In this document: in pieces, positions 25,418 through 34,648 of the stretch
Layout: each line of letters starts with the position of its first letter
Position numbering within the stretch: the stretch's first letter is position 1
Source of the DNA: Mycolicibacterium sp. S2-37
GTDB taxonomy: Bacteria; Actinomycetota; Actinomycetes; Mycobacteriales; Mycobacteriaceae
Reading direction: 5' to 3'
Length of the DNA: 64,000 bases
Assembly: GCF_017352375.1 (NCBI RefSeq)
Contig: NZ_JAFEVR010000016.1
Span: 1-64,000 of the forward strand
The notes under the pieces: model-generated
Seen by the model: the letters and a program-made list of their open reading frames with translations, nothing else
Told to the model about the DNA's origin: nothing
Databases searched by the model: none
Made by a program: the position numbers and the translations under genes

Positions 25418-26346
25418 CGGCCAGGATCACGTTGGCGCTGCTGTTCGTCATACCGGCGGCGCTGACCTACCCGTGGCGCACGGTCGCCGACCGCTGGATA
25501 CTCGGCGTCGCCGTCGCCGTGGTCGTCGTGTTGTTTGCCTGGTGGCGTGGTCTTTTCGTCACCGACATGGTGCGGCGTCGCATCGCGATCTGGCGGCGCA
25601 ACCGGGCCGCGGGCGGACACTCCCGCCGCCCCGAACAGCCGGACACCTACGTCACGTCGGTACTTCGGGTCGAGCCGTCGTCATCGACCGATCTGCCGCT
25701 CGATCTGATCGCCGGGTATGTCGACCGGTACGGCATCCGGGCGCGCAAGGTGCGGGTGGTCAGCCGGGACCGCGCCGGGGAGCGCACCACCTGGATCGCA
25801 GTGACCGTGGGCGCAGCCGAGAACCTGGCGGCGCTGCAGGCGCGGTCGCCGGAACTGCCGCTGCGGGAGACAGCAGATGTGGTGGCACGTCGCCTCGCCG
25901 ACCATCTTCGCGAGATCGGCTGGTACGTCACGCTCGTGGACGGGGCCGATACGCCGGTGCCCGCCGCGGCCAAGGAGACCTGGCGGGGTCTGCGTTCGGA
26001 TTCCGGTCATGTGGCCGCCTACCGCGTCGCGGTGGACGACCGACTGCCCGACACGCTGGCCGAGCTGGCCGCCCAGCAGTCGGCCGAGACGTGGACCGCG
26101 CTCGACATCAGCGGCAGCGCAGCACATCCGAAGCTCACCGCGGGGTGCGCGCTGTGGACCGAGCAGCGTCCGTCCGCGCGGGCCCCGATCCCCGGCCTGA
26201 CCCCGGTGCGTGGCGCGCACCGGCCTGCGCTCGAAGCGCTGGCCCCCACCTCGGTGGCGCGGCTGGACGGCGCGCCGGTGCAGGCCGATCTGCTGCAGCG
26301 GCTGGTGTGGCCGGTCGACCGGGGCGCGGCCGCCGAAGTCAGCTGA
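25414..26346 (+). CDS. eccE3: ESX-3 membrane component EccE3
   Basis: 310 residues. Two N-terminal membrane helices (about 5-22 and 27-48) are followed by a cytosolic/periplasm-edge domain of the EccE family. EccE is the outermost subunit of the inner-membrane complex. It ends the ESX-3 locus and overlaps the convergent hydrolase gene by 8 bases, so no separate terminator fits between them. Confidence 0.9.
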   Translation: MTARITLALLFVIPAALTYPWRTVADRWILGVAVAVVVVLFAWWRGLFVTDMVRRRIAIWRRNRAAGGHSRRPEQPDTYVTSVLRVEPSSSTDLPLDLIAGYVDRYGIRARKVRVVSRDRAGERTTWIAVTVGAAENLAALQARSPELPLRETADVVARRLADHLREIGWYVTLVDGADTPVPAAAKETWRGLRSDSGHVAAYRVAVDDRLPDTLAELAAQQSAETWTALDISGSAAHPKLTAGCALWTEQRPSARAPIPGLTPVRGAHRPALEALAPTSVARLDGAPVQADLLQRLVWPVDRGAAAEVS

Positions 26347-27535
26347 ACATGACGTCGCGCAGGAACCGCGTCATCCGCCGCAGGTAGTCGGGCTGGCTGA
26401 CGTGTAGCAGGTGGTTGCCGGGGAACCAGTGGAATGCGCAGCGCTCCCAGTGTTCCCAGAGCAGTTCGGCCTGCTGGGGCGGCGCCAAGCGGTCGCCGAG
26501 CCCGGTGATGATCAGCCGGCGCTCGCGCGGCACCAGCGGTGCGTAGTTCAGCGGTGACGCGTACCGCGCCGCATCGTCGGCCAGCTGGGGATCGGTGTGG
26601 GCGATCAGCCGGTTGAGCGCCACCAGTTTGTTGGCCGGAAACCACTCGTCGACCGTGCGCTCGGGCGTCACCACCGGGACGTTGGGGATGACCGCCTGGA
26701 TGCGGTCGTCGACGCAGGCCAGCAGCGCCGAGGTGAACCCACCGAGCGAGATGCCGGTGACGGCGAACCGCTCGACGCCGGTGTACTCCAGATAATCGGC
26801 CAGCGACCGAAAGTCATGCAGCGCCTGCGCCATCGACTCGGCGAACCCCGCGAAACCGCCCGCGAAGAAACCGTATCCGGAGAACGGCGAGAACCGTTCG
26901 GCGCGGGCGCCGTGGAAGGGCAGCGTGTAGAGCAGTACGTCGTAGCCGGAGCGGTAGAACCACGGCAGCGAGAGGAACAGCCCGTTGAACAGATACGGCG
27001 AACCGATGAAGCCGTGGATCACGCACAGCGTCGGGCGCGGGCCGTCTTCGTGACGCCAATGCTGGGCGTGCACCACGTTGTTGCGCTGAAATCCCCGGCA
27101 CCGGTCGCGCAACGCGGGATTGACCGCCTCGAAGCTGCTGCGAAATCGGATGTTCTGTACCTGCCCGCCGGCGATCGCTTCGGCCACCGGGTTCGCGGGC
27201 CGCGACGAGATCCTGGGCTCGACGGTCGGCTTCGGGAACGACAGCCGCGGATCGCGGGCGGCGGCGAGATCGGCGTAGAACCGCATGTGGTCCGCCTCGG
27301 CGCGGCCGGCGTCCGGACGGAACACCGCTCCGGCCACAGTCGGGAGCATGGCGGCGCCCACCACGGACGCCACCCCGGTGCGCAGCGCCAGGTCGGCGAC
27401 GGCAGAGGCGTCGACGATGAGCCGCTGGCGAACGGTCAGGTCGGCGCGCCGCGGCAATCCCTGCGCACCGGCCTCACCGCCGGGGATGTCCGGTAGGGGG
27501 ATCGGCGGGTCGACCGGATCGGCGGGTGAGGTCAT
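26339..27535 (-). CDS. alpha/beta hydrolase (Rv0293c-like)
   Basis: 398 residues. Seen: oxyanion-region strand LCVIHGFIGSPYLFNG, nucleophile elbow GISLGGFTS (about residue 264) and the late strand RRLIITGLGDRLAPP with the acid, followed by FPGNHLLHVSQP with the His. No signal peptide is evident, although residues 45-70 are hydrophobic. From memory the same gene follows eccE3 in M. tuberculosis (Rv0293c). Substrate unknown. A TACCAT hexamer seven bases before ATG 27535 suggests a leaderless transcript. Confidence 0.85.
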   Translation of the reverse strand: MTSPADPVDPPIPLPDIPGGEAGAQGLPRRADLTVRQRLIVDASAVADLALRTGVASVVGAAMLPTVAGAVFRPDAGRAEADHMRFYADLAAARDPRLSFPKPTVEPRISSRPANPVAEAIAGGQVQNIRFRSSFEAVNPALRDRCRGFQRNNVVHAQHWRHEDGPRPTLCVIHGFIGSPYLFNGLFLSLPWFYRSGYDVLLYTLPFHGARAERFSPFSGYGFFAGGFAGFAESMAQALHDFRSLADYLEYTGVERFAVTGISLGGFTSALLACVDDRIQAVIPNVPVVTPERTVDEWFPANKLVALNRLIAHTDPQLADDAARYASPLNYAPLVPRERRLIITGLGDRLAPPQQAELLWEHWERCAFHWFPGNHLLHVSQPDYLRRMTRFLRDVMFS

Positions 27536-27632
27536 TGGGCAGATGGTAGCCCGCGTGAGAGGCGTGGAGTGGGTACTCAGAACGGGATTTCCAGCAGATT
27601 CCCGCCCTCACGGCGCACTCGACGCCGTCGAT

Positions 27633-27648
27633 GCACCGTCGACGGTGC
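27633..27648. promoter_or_regulatory. GCACCGTC-GACGGTGC palindrome before tam
   Basis: Perfect 16-bp palindrome ending 12 bases before the start codon of the trans-aconitate methyltransferase gene. It may be an operator or a stem in the 5' leader; no dedicated regulator is adjacent. Confidence 0.35.
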
Positions 27649-27660
27649 CAGACTGGGGCC

Positions 27661-28425
27661 ATGTGGAACCCCGACACGTATCTCGCGTTCGCCGACCATC
27701 GGGGCCGGCCGTTCTACGACCTGATGGCCCGCATCGGCGCGCAGGCGCCCCGTCGCGTCGTCGACCTCGGTTGCGGGCCGGGCAATCTCACCGCCACCCT
27801 GCCGCAGCGGTGGCCGTCGGCGGTCATCGAGGCGTGGGACTCCTCATCGGAGATGGTGGCGGCGGCCCGCGAACGCGGCGTCGATGCCGGCGTGGCCGAT
27901 GTGCGGGAGTGGTCGCCGCAACCCGATACCGACGTGGTGCTGAGCAATGCGACCCTGCAGTGGGTGCCCGAGCATCCCGACCTTCTCACCCGCTGGGCGG
28001 CCGCGCTGACGCCGGGGTCGTGGCTGGCGTTCCAGGTGCCCGGGAACTTCGAGGCCCCGTCACACGAGGCGGTGCGCCGGCTCGCCGCCCGCGGGCCGTG
28101 GCGAGAACTACTGCAGGACCTGCCTTTCCGTGTCGGCAAGGTCGTCGACACGCCGTCGGGGTACGCCGAATTGCTCACCGGCGCCGGCTGCACCGTCGAC
28201 GCCTGGGAGACCACCTACATCCACGAGCTGACCGGGGAACACCCGGTGCTCGACTGGATCACCGGGACGGCATTGCGACCGGTCAAGAGCAGGCTGACCG
28301 ACGAGCGGTGGCTGGACTTCCGCGCCGAGCTGATCCCGCTCCTCGATGAGGCGTACCCGGCTCGGCCCGACGGACGGACCTTCTTCCCGTTCCGGCGCGT
28401 GTTCGTGGCCGCTCAGGTCGGCTGA
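27661..28425 (+). CDS. tam: trans-aconitate 2-methyltransferase
   Basis: 254-residue SAM methyltransferase. Motif I is VVDLGCGPGNLT (about residues 35-46), followed by WDSSSEMV and the VVLSNATLQWVPEH segment characteristic of Tam. The enzyme methylates trans-aconitate, a by-product that inhibits aconitase. N-terminal MWNPDTYLAFADHRGRPF is also family-typical. Orthologues stand next to ESX-3 in other mycobacteria (Rv0294, remembered). It converges on cysN with a 13-base overlap. Confidence 0.9.
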   Translation: MWNPDTYLAFADHRGRPFYDLMARIGAQAPRRVVDLGCGPGNLTATLPQRWPSAVIEAWDSSSEMVAAARERGVDAGVADVREWSPQPDTDVVLSNATLQWVPEHPDLLTRWAAALTPGSWLAFQVPGNFEAPSHEAVRRLAARGPWRELLQDLPFRVGKVVDTPSGYAELLTGAGCTVDAWETTYIHELTGEHPVLDWITGTALRPVKSRLTDERWLDFRAELIPLLDEAYPARPDGRTFFPFRRVFVAAQVG

Positions 28426-30293
28426 CGCTTGACGTCGAGCAGGTCGATCACCTGCTTGACCAGCTCGGAGATGTCGGCGCCGGTGGTGTCGAGCACCAGA
28501 TCGGGGCTTTCCGGCGGCTCGTACGGTGCGTCGACCCCGGTCAGCCCCTTCAGCTCGCCGGCGCGGGCACGCGCGTAGAGACCCTTGGGGTCGCGCTTCT
28601 CGCACTCGGCGACCGGTGTCGCCACGTACACCTCGAGGAACGGCAGTTTGGCGGCGTCGTTGAGCGCTCGGGCGATCTCGCGATCGGACTTCAGCGGGGA
28701 TACCAGCGAGGCCAGTGCCACCACCCCGGCGTCGGCGAACAACCGCGTCAGATGGCCGACGCGCCGGATGTTCTCGGCCCGGTCGCCGGCGGCGAAGCCC
28801 AGATCGTCTGAAAGCCCGTGCCGGATGTTGTCGCCGTCGAGCAGATACGCCACCTGGCCCGACTCGACCAATGCGCGTTCCACCGCGACCGCGATCGTCG
28901 ACTTGCCCGACGCGGGCAGTCCGGTGAACCAGATGGTCGCACCCCGTTGGCCCGTCGACCTCCACCGGTGGCCGCGGTCCAGTGACGACGGATGCCAACG
29001 GATGTCGTTGCGGGTCTGTACACCCGGCTTGACCTCGCGGGGTTCGAGAATCGTGCCGGCACCGACCGTGTCGTTGCTCGACTCGTCGATGAGGATCAGG
29101 GCGCCGCTGTCGCGGTTGTCGGCGTACGGGTCGGCCACCACCACCGAACTGGTCCGCAGCGTGACCGTCCCGATGTCGTTGAGCACCAGTTCAACCGGGT
29201 TGTCGAACTCGTCGAGGGTCTCCGGGTCGAGCCGGCTGTGCAACGTCTGTATCGTCGCGCGCACGGTGCGGGTGCCCTGTTTGAGGGCGAGGCGGTCCCC
29301 GGCGCGCAGCGGGGAGTCGGAGAACCAGCACACGGTGGCGTCGAGTTCGCGGGCCAGTACGGGCAGCGTCGCGTTCTCGTCACCGCTGACGAACACGTCG
29401 CCGCGTCCGACGTCGATGTCATCGGCCAGTTCGATGGCCACCGAGAGCGGGGCGACGCCGACGGGCCGATCGTCGTCGAGCGTGTCGACCGCCGTGACCG
29501 TGGACCTGGTGCCGGCGGGCAGGCTGATCACCGGGTCGCCGACACTGAGCGTGCCCGCCGAGAGCCGGCCGGTGTAGCGGCGGCGCTGTTCGGCCGTCGG
29601 GCGCGACACCCACTGCACAGGTAGCCGCAGCTTGCTCGGCTCCGGTTGCGGCGCAGACAATTCGACGGCCTCGAGGTACTCCAGCAGAGTCGGTCCCTGA
29701 TACCACGGTGTGTTCGTGGAGCGGTGGACGACGTTGTCGCCGAGTTTGGCGGCGATCGGGATGACGGTGACGTCGATGCCGCCGAGTCGCTCGGACATCT
29801 GACGCAGTTCGCCGTGCACCTCGACGAATCGGTCCTCGTCGAAGTCGACCAGGTCGATCTTGTTCACGGTCGCGACGAAATGCTTGATGCCCAACAGCTT
29901 TGCGATGCGGGCGTGCCGGTTGGTCTGGCGCAGCACACCGGCCCGGGCGTCGACCAGGAGTACCGCCACGTGGGCGTTGGAGGCGCCGGTGAACATGTTG
30001 CGGGTGTAACGCTCGTGGCCGGGGGTGTCGGCGAGGATGTAGCTGCGGTTCTCGGTGGAGAAGAAGCGGTAGGCGACATCGATGGTGATGCCCTGTTCCC
30101 GCTCCGCGCGCAGTCCGTCCGACAGCGCGGCCAGGTCGGCGACGCCCTCTTCGTCGGTGACGGCCTCGAGGTGATCCAGCGGCAGGCTGTCGGTGTCGTG
30201 CATCAGCCGGCCGATCAGGGTGCTCTTGCCGTCGTCGACCGAACCGGCGGTGGTGATGCGCAGCAGCTGGCGCATGGTGTGCTGGGAAGTCAT
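28413..30293 (-). CDS. cysN: sulfate adenylyltransferase GTPase CysN fused to APS kinase CysC
   Basis: 626 residues. The N-terminal CysN GTPase (about 1-430) has GSVDDGKST, DTPGHERYTRN and NKID; it drives ATP sulfurylase with CysD. The C-terminal APS kinase (about 445-626) has Walker A GLPASGKST, the phosphorylated-serine region SLVSPLKSDRE and DPKGLYARAR. Together they convert sulfate to PAPS. ATG 30293 is preceded by GAGAGG; the longer frame upstream overlaps cysD and is not coding. It follows cysD by 34 bases in an stf0-cysD-cysN operon. Confidence 0.95.
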   Translation of the reverse strand: MTSQHTMRQLLRITTAGSVDDGKSTLIGRLMHDTDSLPLDHLEAVTDEEGVADLAALSDGLRAEREQGITIDVAYRFFSTENRSYILADTPGHERYTRNMFTGASNAHVAVLLVDARAGVLRQTNRHARIAKLLGIKHFVATVNKIDLVDFDEDRFVEVHGELRQMSERLGGIDVTVIPIAAKLGDNVVHRSTNTPWYQGPTLLEYLEAVELSAPQPEPSKLRLPVQWVSRPTAEQRRRYTGRLSAGTLSVGDPVISLPAGTRSTVTAVDTLDDDRPVGVAPLSVAIELADDIDVGRGDVFVSGDENATLPVLARELDATVCWFSDSPLRAGDRLALKQGTRTVRATIQTLHSRLDPETLDEFDNPVELVLNDIGTVTLRTSSVVVADPYADNRDSGALILIDESSNDTVGAGTILEPREVKPGVQTRNDIRWHPSSLDRGHRWRSTGQRGATIWFTGLPASGKSTIAVAVERALVESGQVAYLLDGDNIRHGLSDDLGFAAGDRAENIRRVGHLTRLFADAGVVALASLVSPLKSDREIARALNDAAKLPFLEVYVATPVAECEKRDPKGLYARARAGELKGLTGVDAPYEPPESPDLVLDTTGADISELVKQVIDLLDVKRQPT

Positions 30294-30327
30294 CAGCTGG
30301 GACCTCTCTTCTTCGCGCAAGCGCTCA

Positions 30328-31248
30328 TCAGAAGTATCCCTCGCGTTTCCGGTCCTCCATGGCCGCAACGGAGGTGCGGTCATCGGCGCGGGTCTCGCCG
30401 CGCTCGGACACCGTCGCCGCCGAGATCTCCTCGATGACGCGTTCGATGTCGGTGGCCTGCGAACGGACCGCGCCGGTGATGGTGAGGTCGCCCACCGTGC
30501 GGTAGCGCACCCACTCCACCCCCGAGGTCTCGCCGTCGGCGGGCCGTGCGTACTCCGAGACCGCCAACAGAATGCCGTCGCGCGCGAAAACCTCACGCTC
30601 GTGGGCGAAATAGATCGACGGCAGCTCGAGATTCTCCAGCTGGATGTAGCGCCAGACGTCGAGTTCGGTCCAGTTGCTCAGCGGGAAGACGCGGACCTGC
30701 TCGCCCTTCTTGATGCGGCCGTTGTACAGCGACCACGGCTCCGGGCGCTGCGCGCGCGGATCCCACTGGCCGAATTCGTCGCGGAAACTCAGGATGCGCT
30801 CCTTGGCGCGGGCGCGTTCCTCGTCGCGGCGCGCACCGCCGAACGCGGCGTCGAAGCCGCCTTCCTCCAACGCGTCGAGCAGGGTGCGGGTCTGCTGACG
30901 GTTGCGCGAGGCACCCGGGCCGGGATCGGGGACGCGGCCTTTGTCGATGGACTCCTGCACCGACGCCACGATCAGCTTGTGACCCTGGCCGGTGACGCGG
31001 CGGTCGCGGAACTCGATGACCTCGTCGAAGTTGTGACCGGTGTCGACGTGCATGACCGGAAACGGCAGCGGGGAGGGCCGGAACGCCTTCTCCGCCAACC
31101 GGAGTAGGACGATGGAGTCCTTACCCGCGCTGAACAGCAGCACCGGCCGTTCGAGTTCGGCGACCACCTCGCGGATGATGTGCACCGCCTCGGCCTCGAG
31201 CAACCGGAGTTCGTCGACCCGCAGGATCTCGACGTCGGTGACGCTCAT
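30328..31248 (-). CDS. cysD: sulfate adenylyltransferase small subunit CysD
   Basis: 306 residues, ATP sulfurylase of the PP-loop superfamily; makes APS from ATP and sulfate. Seen: PP-loop LLFSAGKDSIVLL, MHVDTGHNF, the AFGGARRDEE segment and EGYF at the C-terminus, all typical of CysD. Length is normal. ATG 31248 shares bases with the stop of the sulfotransferase gene (ATGA), and GGAGGG precedes it, so PAPS synthesis is translationally coupled to PAPS use. Confidence 0.95.
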   Translation of the reverse strand: MSVTDVEILRVDELRLLEAEAVHIIREVVAELERPVLLFSAGKDSIVLLRLAEKAFRPSPLPFPVMHVDTGHNFDEVIEFRDRRVTGQGHKLIVASVQESIDKGRVPDPGPGASRNRQQTRTLLDALEEGGFDAAFGGARRDEERARAKERILSFRDEFGQWDPRAQRPEPWSLYNGRIKKGEQVRVFPLSNWTELDVWRYIQLENLELPSIYFAHEREVFARDGILLAVSEYARPADGETSGVEWVRYRTVGDLTITGAVRSQATDIERVIEEISAATVSERGETRADDRTSVAAMEDRKREGYF

Positions 31249-32048
31249 GTGGGTAATCCCTCCTTCTCCGCGTCGGCGCGGTAGCGGTCCACCCACTCGT
31301 CGGAGCGCTGGTCGGCCTGGCGTTCGAGCACCGGGGCGGGTGCCAATCGTGAGTCCTGGCCGAGCTTCTCGAGCACCTCGCCGACCACCTGGGTGAGGTT
31401 GCGCCACAGCACCGGATACGGGACGTCCATGTACTCGACGTCCTCCTCGGCGAACCAGTTGCGCCAGCCCTCCTCCTGCGCGCGCAGCATTCGCACGACG
31501 TGGGCGATGGCGCCGGCGTGGTATTCGGCTCTCGCGTCGCGCACCGGATCCGGCCTGCCGCGCCACACCCTGGTCTGCACCGCCCGCCAGAACGACACCG
31601 CCTGGGAGATGACATCCGGGCGGTAGACGTGAATCAGGAGGGGGTCGCTGCCCACCACGTCGCGGATGGCGGCGAGCAGGCCGTCACCGGAGCGGTCGGG
31701 CAGACCCTCGGCTCGGTCGAGCAGCAGCGGGGTCTGGTTCCACATCAGCTTGCCGCCCCACACGCCGTTGGGGGTGCGGCCGACGGTGCGGATGTAGTCC
31801 CGCCAGATAGTCGGCGGTGCGAGGTCGGGGGTGCCTTCGTCGAGGGGGTCCAGCAGCCGCAGGATCGTCTCGTCATCGACGTCGGCGAACCACTCACGGG
31901 GTTGCGGGGCCTGGCTGGTCTTCGGCAGGTATTGGAAGAATTCCTGCGGCTCCCCGGCGACGCCGGTGGCGCGCAGCGATTCGACGAGTAGCGTGCTGCC
32001 GCTGCGCTGGGAGGCCAGCACCAGGTATGCCGAAGTCTGAGAGGGCAT
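31245..32048 (-). CDS. stf0: trehalose 2-sulfotransferase Stf0
   Basis: 267 residues, the same length as M. smegmatis Stf0. Transfers sulfate from PAPS to trehalose, giving trehalose-2-sulfate, first step towards sulfolipids. Seen: the PAPS 5'-phosphosulfate loop LASQRSGSTLLVE at residues 11-23, GEPQEFF, GGKLMWNQ and QAVSFWRAVQT, all close to remembered Stf0 sequence. A TAGGCT hexamer seven bases before ATG 32048 suggests a leaderless mRNA starting here. First gene of the stf0-cysD-cysN operon; a sulfatase gene lies immediately upstream on the same strand. Confidence 0.93.
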   Translation of the reverse strand: MPSQTSAYLVLASQRSGSTLLVESLRATGVAGEPQEFFQYLPKTSQAPQPREWFADVDDETILRLLDPLDEGTPDLAPPTIWRDYIRTVGRTPNGVWGGKLMWNQTPLLLDRAEGLPDRSGDGLLAAIRDVVGSDPLLIHVYRPDVISQAVSFWRAVQTRVWRGRPDPVRDARAEYHAGAIAHVVRMLRAQEEGWRNWFAEEDVEYMDVPYPVLWRNLTQVVGEVLEKLGQDSRLAPAPVLERQADQRSDEWVDRYRADAEKEGLPT

Positions 32049-32111
32049 GCGCGTGAGCCTAACCGGACCGCAAAAGTACTGCACAGGCGCGGTTTTCGAT
32101 CATGATGAGTC

Positions 32112-33497
32112 TTAGTCTTGTGCGGAGCGCTGATCATCTTCGATGCCGCGGTCGGCGGCCTTGGCGGAGCGGCTGGTGATGGCGCCACGGTGGATCCGCA
32201 GATACGTCTCGGTGTACCGCTCGGAGATGCGCGTGCCGGCGAAATCCGAGGGTATGACGTCGTTGGTCTTGACGCGCCAGTCGTCCAGCAGCAGCGCCAG
32301 ATCCCCGGCGATGGTCTCGATCGCCCCGGCGGCCCCGTCCTCGAGGAGGTTGCGCCGTTCGGTCGGGTCGGCGCGCAGGTCGTAGAGCTCACGTTCGGGT
32401 CGCGGGCGCCCCCGGACCTGAGGGCCGACGATGCGGCCGGGCGCGCTGTCGGCGATGTCCCAGGGCAGGTCGAGCAGGGGACGGGCGGCGTAGTTCTCGA
32501 TGTAGCTGTAGTCCTTGGTGCGGATCGCCCTGATCGGATCGAAGGAGTCGTGATAGGTCTTCGTCGTGTAGACCGCGGTGCGGACCTCGGTGACCTCCGG
32601 GCCCTGACGCAGCAGGTTACCGGCGTGGGAGAGACCGTCGAGATCGTCGGGGATGTCGACGCCGAGCACCCCCAGCAGGGTCGGCAGCAGGTCGACTCCG
32701 CTGAACAGGTCCTCGTAGACGCGAGGGGCGATGCCGGCGTCGCGGGGTGGGCGGATCATGAGTGCGATGCCGGTGCCCGCGTCATAGAGCGTGGACTTGG
32801 CGCGGGGCAGAGCGGGGCCGTGGTCGGTCGTGAACACCACCCAGGTGGTGCGGTCGAGGCCCGTCGACTCCAGGGTGTCGAGCAGCCGGCCCACCGCCGC
32901 GTCGGCGACCGTGATCGAGCCGTAGAACTCGGCCATGTCCTGGCGGACGGCGTCGTCGGCGGGCAGGTAGTCGGGTAGGTGGACAGCGGCCGGGTCCGCC
33001 GGTTCGTAGCGGTCGCGTGGGTAGGGCCGGTGGGTCTCGAAGAACCCTGCGGTGAGCAGGAAGGGTCGCTGCGGGCCGTTCTGCAGCCAGCGGGTGGCGT
33101 GTTCGACCACGTACTCGCAGTAGGAGTTCGACACATCGAATTCGGCGAAGCCGAGCTTGGCGGGATACGACGTCTCGTGCTGCATGCCGAACAATGCGGT
33201 GTGCCAACCGTTCTCGCCGAGAATGTGGGGCAGTGTGCGCACCCCGCTGCGGTACTCCCAGCCGTGGTGGGCCAGGCCGACGAGCCCGTTGCCCTGCGGA
33301 TAGCGGCCGGTGAACAGCGAGCCGCGCGACGGGGAGCACAGCGGTGCGGTGGCGTGGGCGCGGGTGAACAGGATGCTCTCGGCGGCGAGGGCGTCCATGC
33401 GCGGGCTGTCCACGTCGGGGTGGCCGTAGACGCCGAGATAGCGGCCGAGGTCATGCCAGTGGACGATCAGCACGTTGGCACGGTGGGCCTGGGTCAC
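32112..33497 (-). CDS. type I (formylglycine) sulfatase
   Basis: 461 residues, no signal peptide, so probably cytosolic. The sulfatase signature CSPSRG at residues 54-59 supplies the Cys to be converted to formylglycine; TDHGPALPRAKSTLYD carries metal and substrate residues. The N-terminal metal motif is WHDLGRYLG rather than the usual DDLG, as in the sulfamidase-like branch. It hydrolyses an organic sulfate ester or sulfamate; substrate unknown. Start GTG 33497 with GAAAGG upstream. It lies 63 bases before stf0; from memory Rv0296c and Rv0295c have the same order. Confidence 0.9.
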   Translation of the reverse strand: MTQAHRANVLIVHWHDLGRYLGVYGHPDVDSPRMDALAAESILFTRAHATAPLCSPSRGSLFTGRYPQGNGLVGLAHHGWEYRSGVRTLPHILGENGWHTALFGMQHETSYPAKLGFAEFDVSNSYCEYVVEHATRWLQNGPQRPFLLTAGFFETHRPYPRDRYEPADPAAVHLPDYLPADDAVRQDMAEFYGSITVADAAVGRLLDTLESTGLDRTTWVVFTTDHGPALPRAKSTLYDAGTGIALMIRPPRDAGIAPRVYEDLFSGVDLLPTLLGVLGVDIPDDLDGLSHAGNLLRQGPEVTEVRTAVYTTKTYHDSFDPIRAIRTKDYSYIENYAARPLLDLPWDIADSAPGRIVGPQVRGRPRPERELYDLRADPTERRNLLEDGAAGAIETIAGDLALLLDDWRVKTNDVIPSDFAGTRISERYTETYLRIHRGAITSRSAKAADRGIEDDQRSAQD

Positions 33498-33612
33498 GCC
33501 GTGATCCTTTCCGTTCGGGTCGCTTCACCGAAGCGGACGTATCCACCCCGCCGTTCAGGAGACGATGCCGCGCACCCGTGTCGCCGGTACGCTCATTCAA
33601 GCACTTCGCCGG

Positions 33613-33626
33613 CGGACGTTCGTCCG
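33613..33626. repeat. CGGACG-TT-CGTCCG inverted repeat
   Basis: Perfect 6-2-6 inverted repeat in the 291-base gap between the divergent sulfatase and secreted-protein genes. No T-run follows. It may be an operator for either promoter; otherwise I see nothing in this gap beyond the promoter hexamer noted for the next gene. Confidence 0.3.
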
Positions 33627-33788
33627 GCCGCAGCACCGGCGTCAGCTCTGCGACCACCGGCATCGACGGTCGGAAGTCGCGCAACCGCTGTCTGTGGTGG
33701 TGGCCGAACATCAAGTGGCCGTTCGACGTCGAGCATTCGGCTCGCCCGTATCGTGCACGTCCGCCGCCGGGCATGCGACGATCAGACC

Positions 33789-34112
33789 ATGGCTCCACGT
33801 GTGCGAGCGGCACTGACGACCACGACTCTCGGCCTGGCGATCATGGTCGCCGCCGCGCCCCTTCCGGCCTACGCGACCCCAGGCCCGACAAGTCCGAACG
33901 ATCCGCGCTGCATCGCCGAACCCGACGACGCGATGTGTCAAACCGGAATCTTCAGTCTGCCGAACGGTCCGGCAGATCCGCAGTGCGTCGCCATGCCGGC
34001 CGACCCGGTGTGCGCCGGCGGACCATACGCGTTGCCGACACCACCGCCACCGCCGCCCCCGCCGATGATCGGCATGCCCGGCTCGATGCCGGGCATGCCG
34101 GGCACCATCTGA
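33789..34112 (+). CDS. small secreted Cys/Pro-rich protein
   Basis: 107 residues. Signal peptide (about 1-29, ending PAYA-TPGP), then a short domain with three spaced Cys (about residues 42, 50, 67, plus one near 75) in DPRC, MCQTG, QCVAM and VCAGG, suggesting two disulfides, and a Pro-rich tail of eight prolines followed by Met/Gly repeats (MPGSMPGMPG). No enzyme motif. Exported, function unknown. GACGAT ends six bases before ATG 33789, compatible with a leaderless start. Confidence 0.75.
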   Translation: MAPRVRAALTTTTLGLAIMVAAAPLPAYATPGPTSPNDPRCIAEPDDAMCQTGIFSLPNGPADPQCVAMPADPVCAGGPYALPTPPPPPPPPMIGMPGSMPGMPGTI

Positions 34113-34119
34113 GCCGGGC

Positions 34120-34602
34120 TCACGGCCGGTACGGCACCCCGACCGCGCGGAACACCCACTCCGGCGGGACGCTGTAGGCCAGCGTCCGCGTCGGCAGCCG
34201 CAGCAGCAGATCCTCCGGAAGATCGGTCTTGTAGTGCAGCGACAACCGGCCCTGACAGCGCGGATCGATCTGGGCGATATCCACGTCGAGCTCCAGGCCG
34301 GTGGCGGACAGTTCGGCGGTGACCGGGCCGGTCTGGTCTGCACTCCACGGCTGATCGATCGTCCGGCCCGCCAGCTTCGGCACGGTCGACAGGGTGCCCA
34401 ACACCCGCCGGTTGGTCAGCACCAGCGCGCCGGTGTAGCCGGACACACTGCCCGTGGCGCGTTTGCCCGGAATCGATCCGGTGAACCGCCGGGTGACCGG
34501 TACGTATTCGGCGAGGTGCAGGATGCCCTCCGCCTCGACGCTCGCGCGCAGCTCGCCGGGCAGCGCGCCGATCCGCATGAGCTTGCGCAGAAGTACGGCC
34601 AT
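34120..34602 (-). CDS. conserved hypothetical protein, beta-rich
   Basis: 160 residues, no signal peptide or membrane segment. A likely amphipathic N-terminus MAVLLRKLMRIG is followed by alternating hydrophobic strands (GALVLTNRRVLGTLS, LSLHYKTDLPEDLLLRLP). The strand-rich pattern with LTNRRV is reminiscent of PH-like folds, but I do not recognise the family. TACCCT lies eight bases before ATG 34602, consistent with a leaderless promoter. It ends 8 bases from the convergent secreted-protein gene. Confidence 0.65.
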   Translation of the reverse strand: MAVLLRKLMRIGALPGELRASVEAEGILHLAEYVPVTRRFTGSIPGKRATGSVSGYTGALVLTNRRVLGTLSTVPKLAGRTIDQPWSADQTGPVTAELSATGLELDVDIAQIDPRCQGRLSLHYKTDLPEDLLLRLPTRTLAYSVPPEWVFRAVGVPYRP

Positions 34603-34648
34603 AGAGTCAGAGGGTAATCCCGTCGGCGGCGACCGCTAGCCTTCCCGT

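Noticed and set aside
30294..30596. N-terminal extension of CysN
   Set aside because: This 101-codon extension overlaps cysD in another frame, is Arg/Ser-rich, and a good ribosome site precedes ATG 30293.
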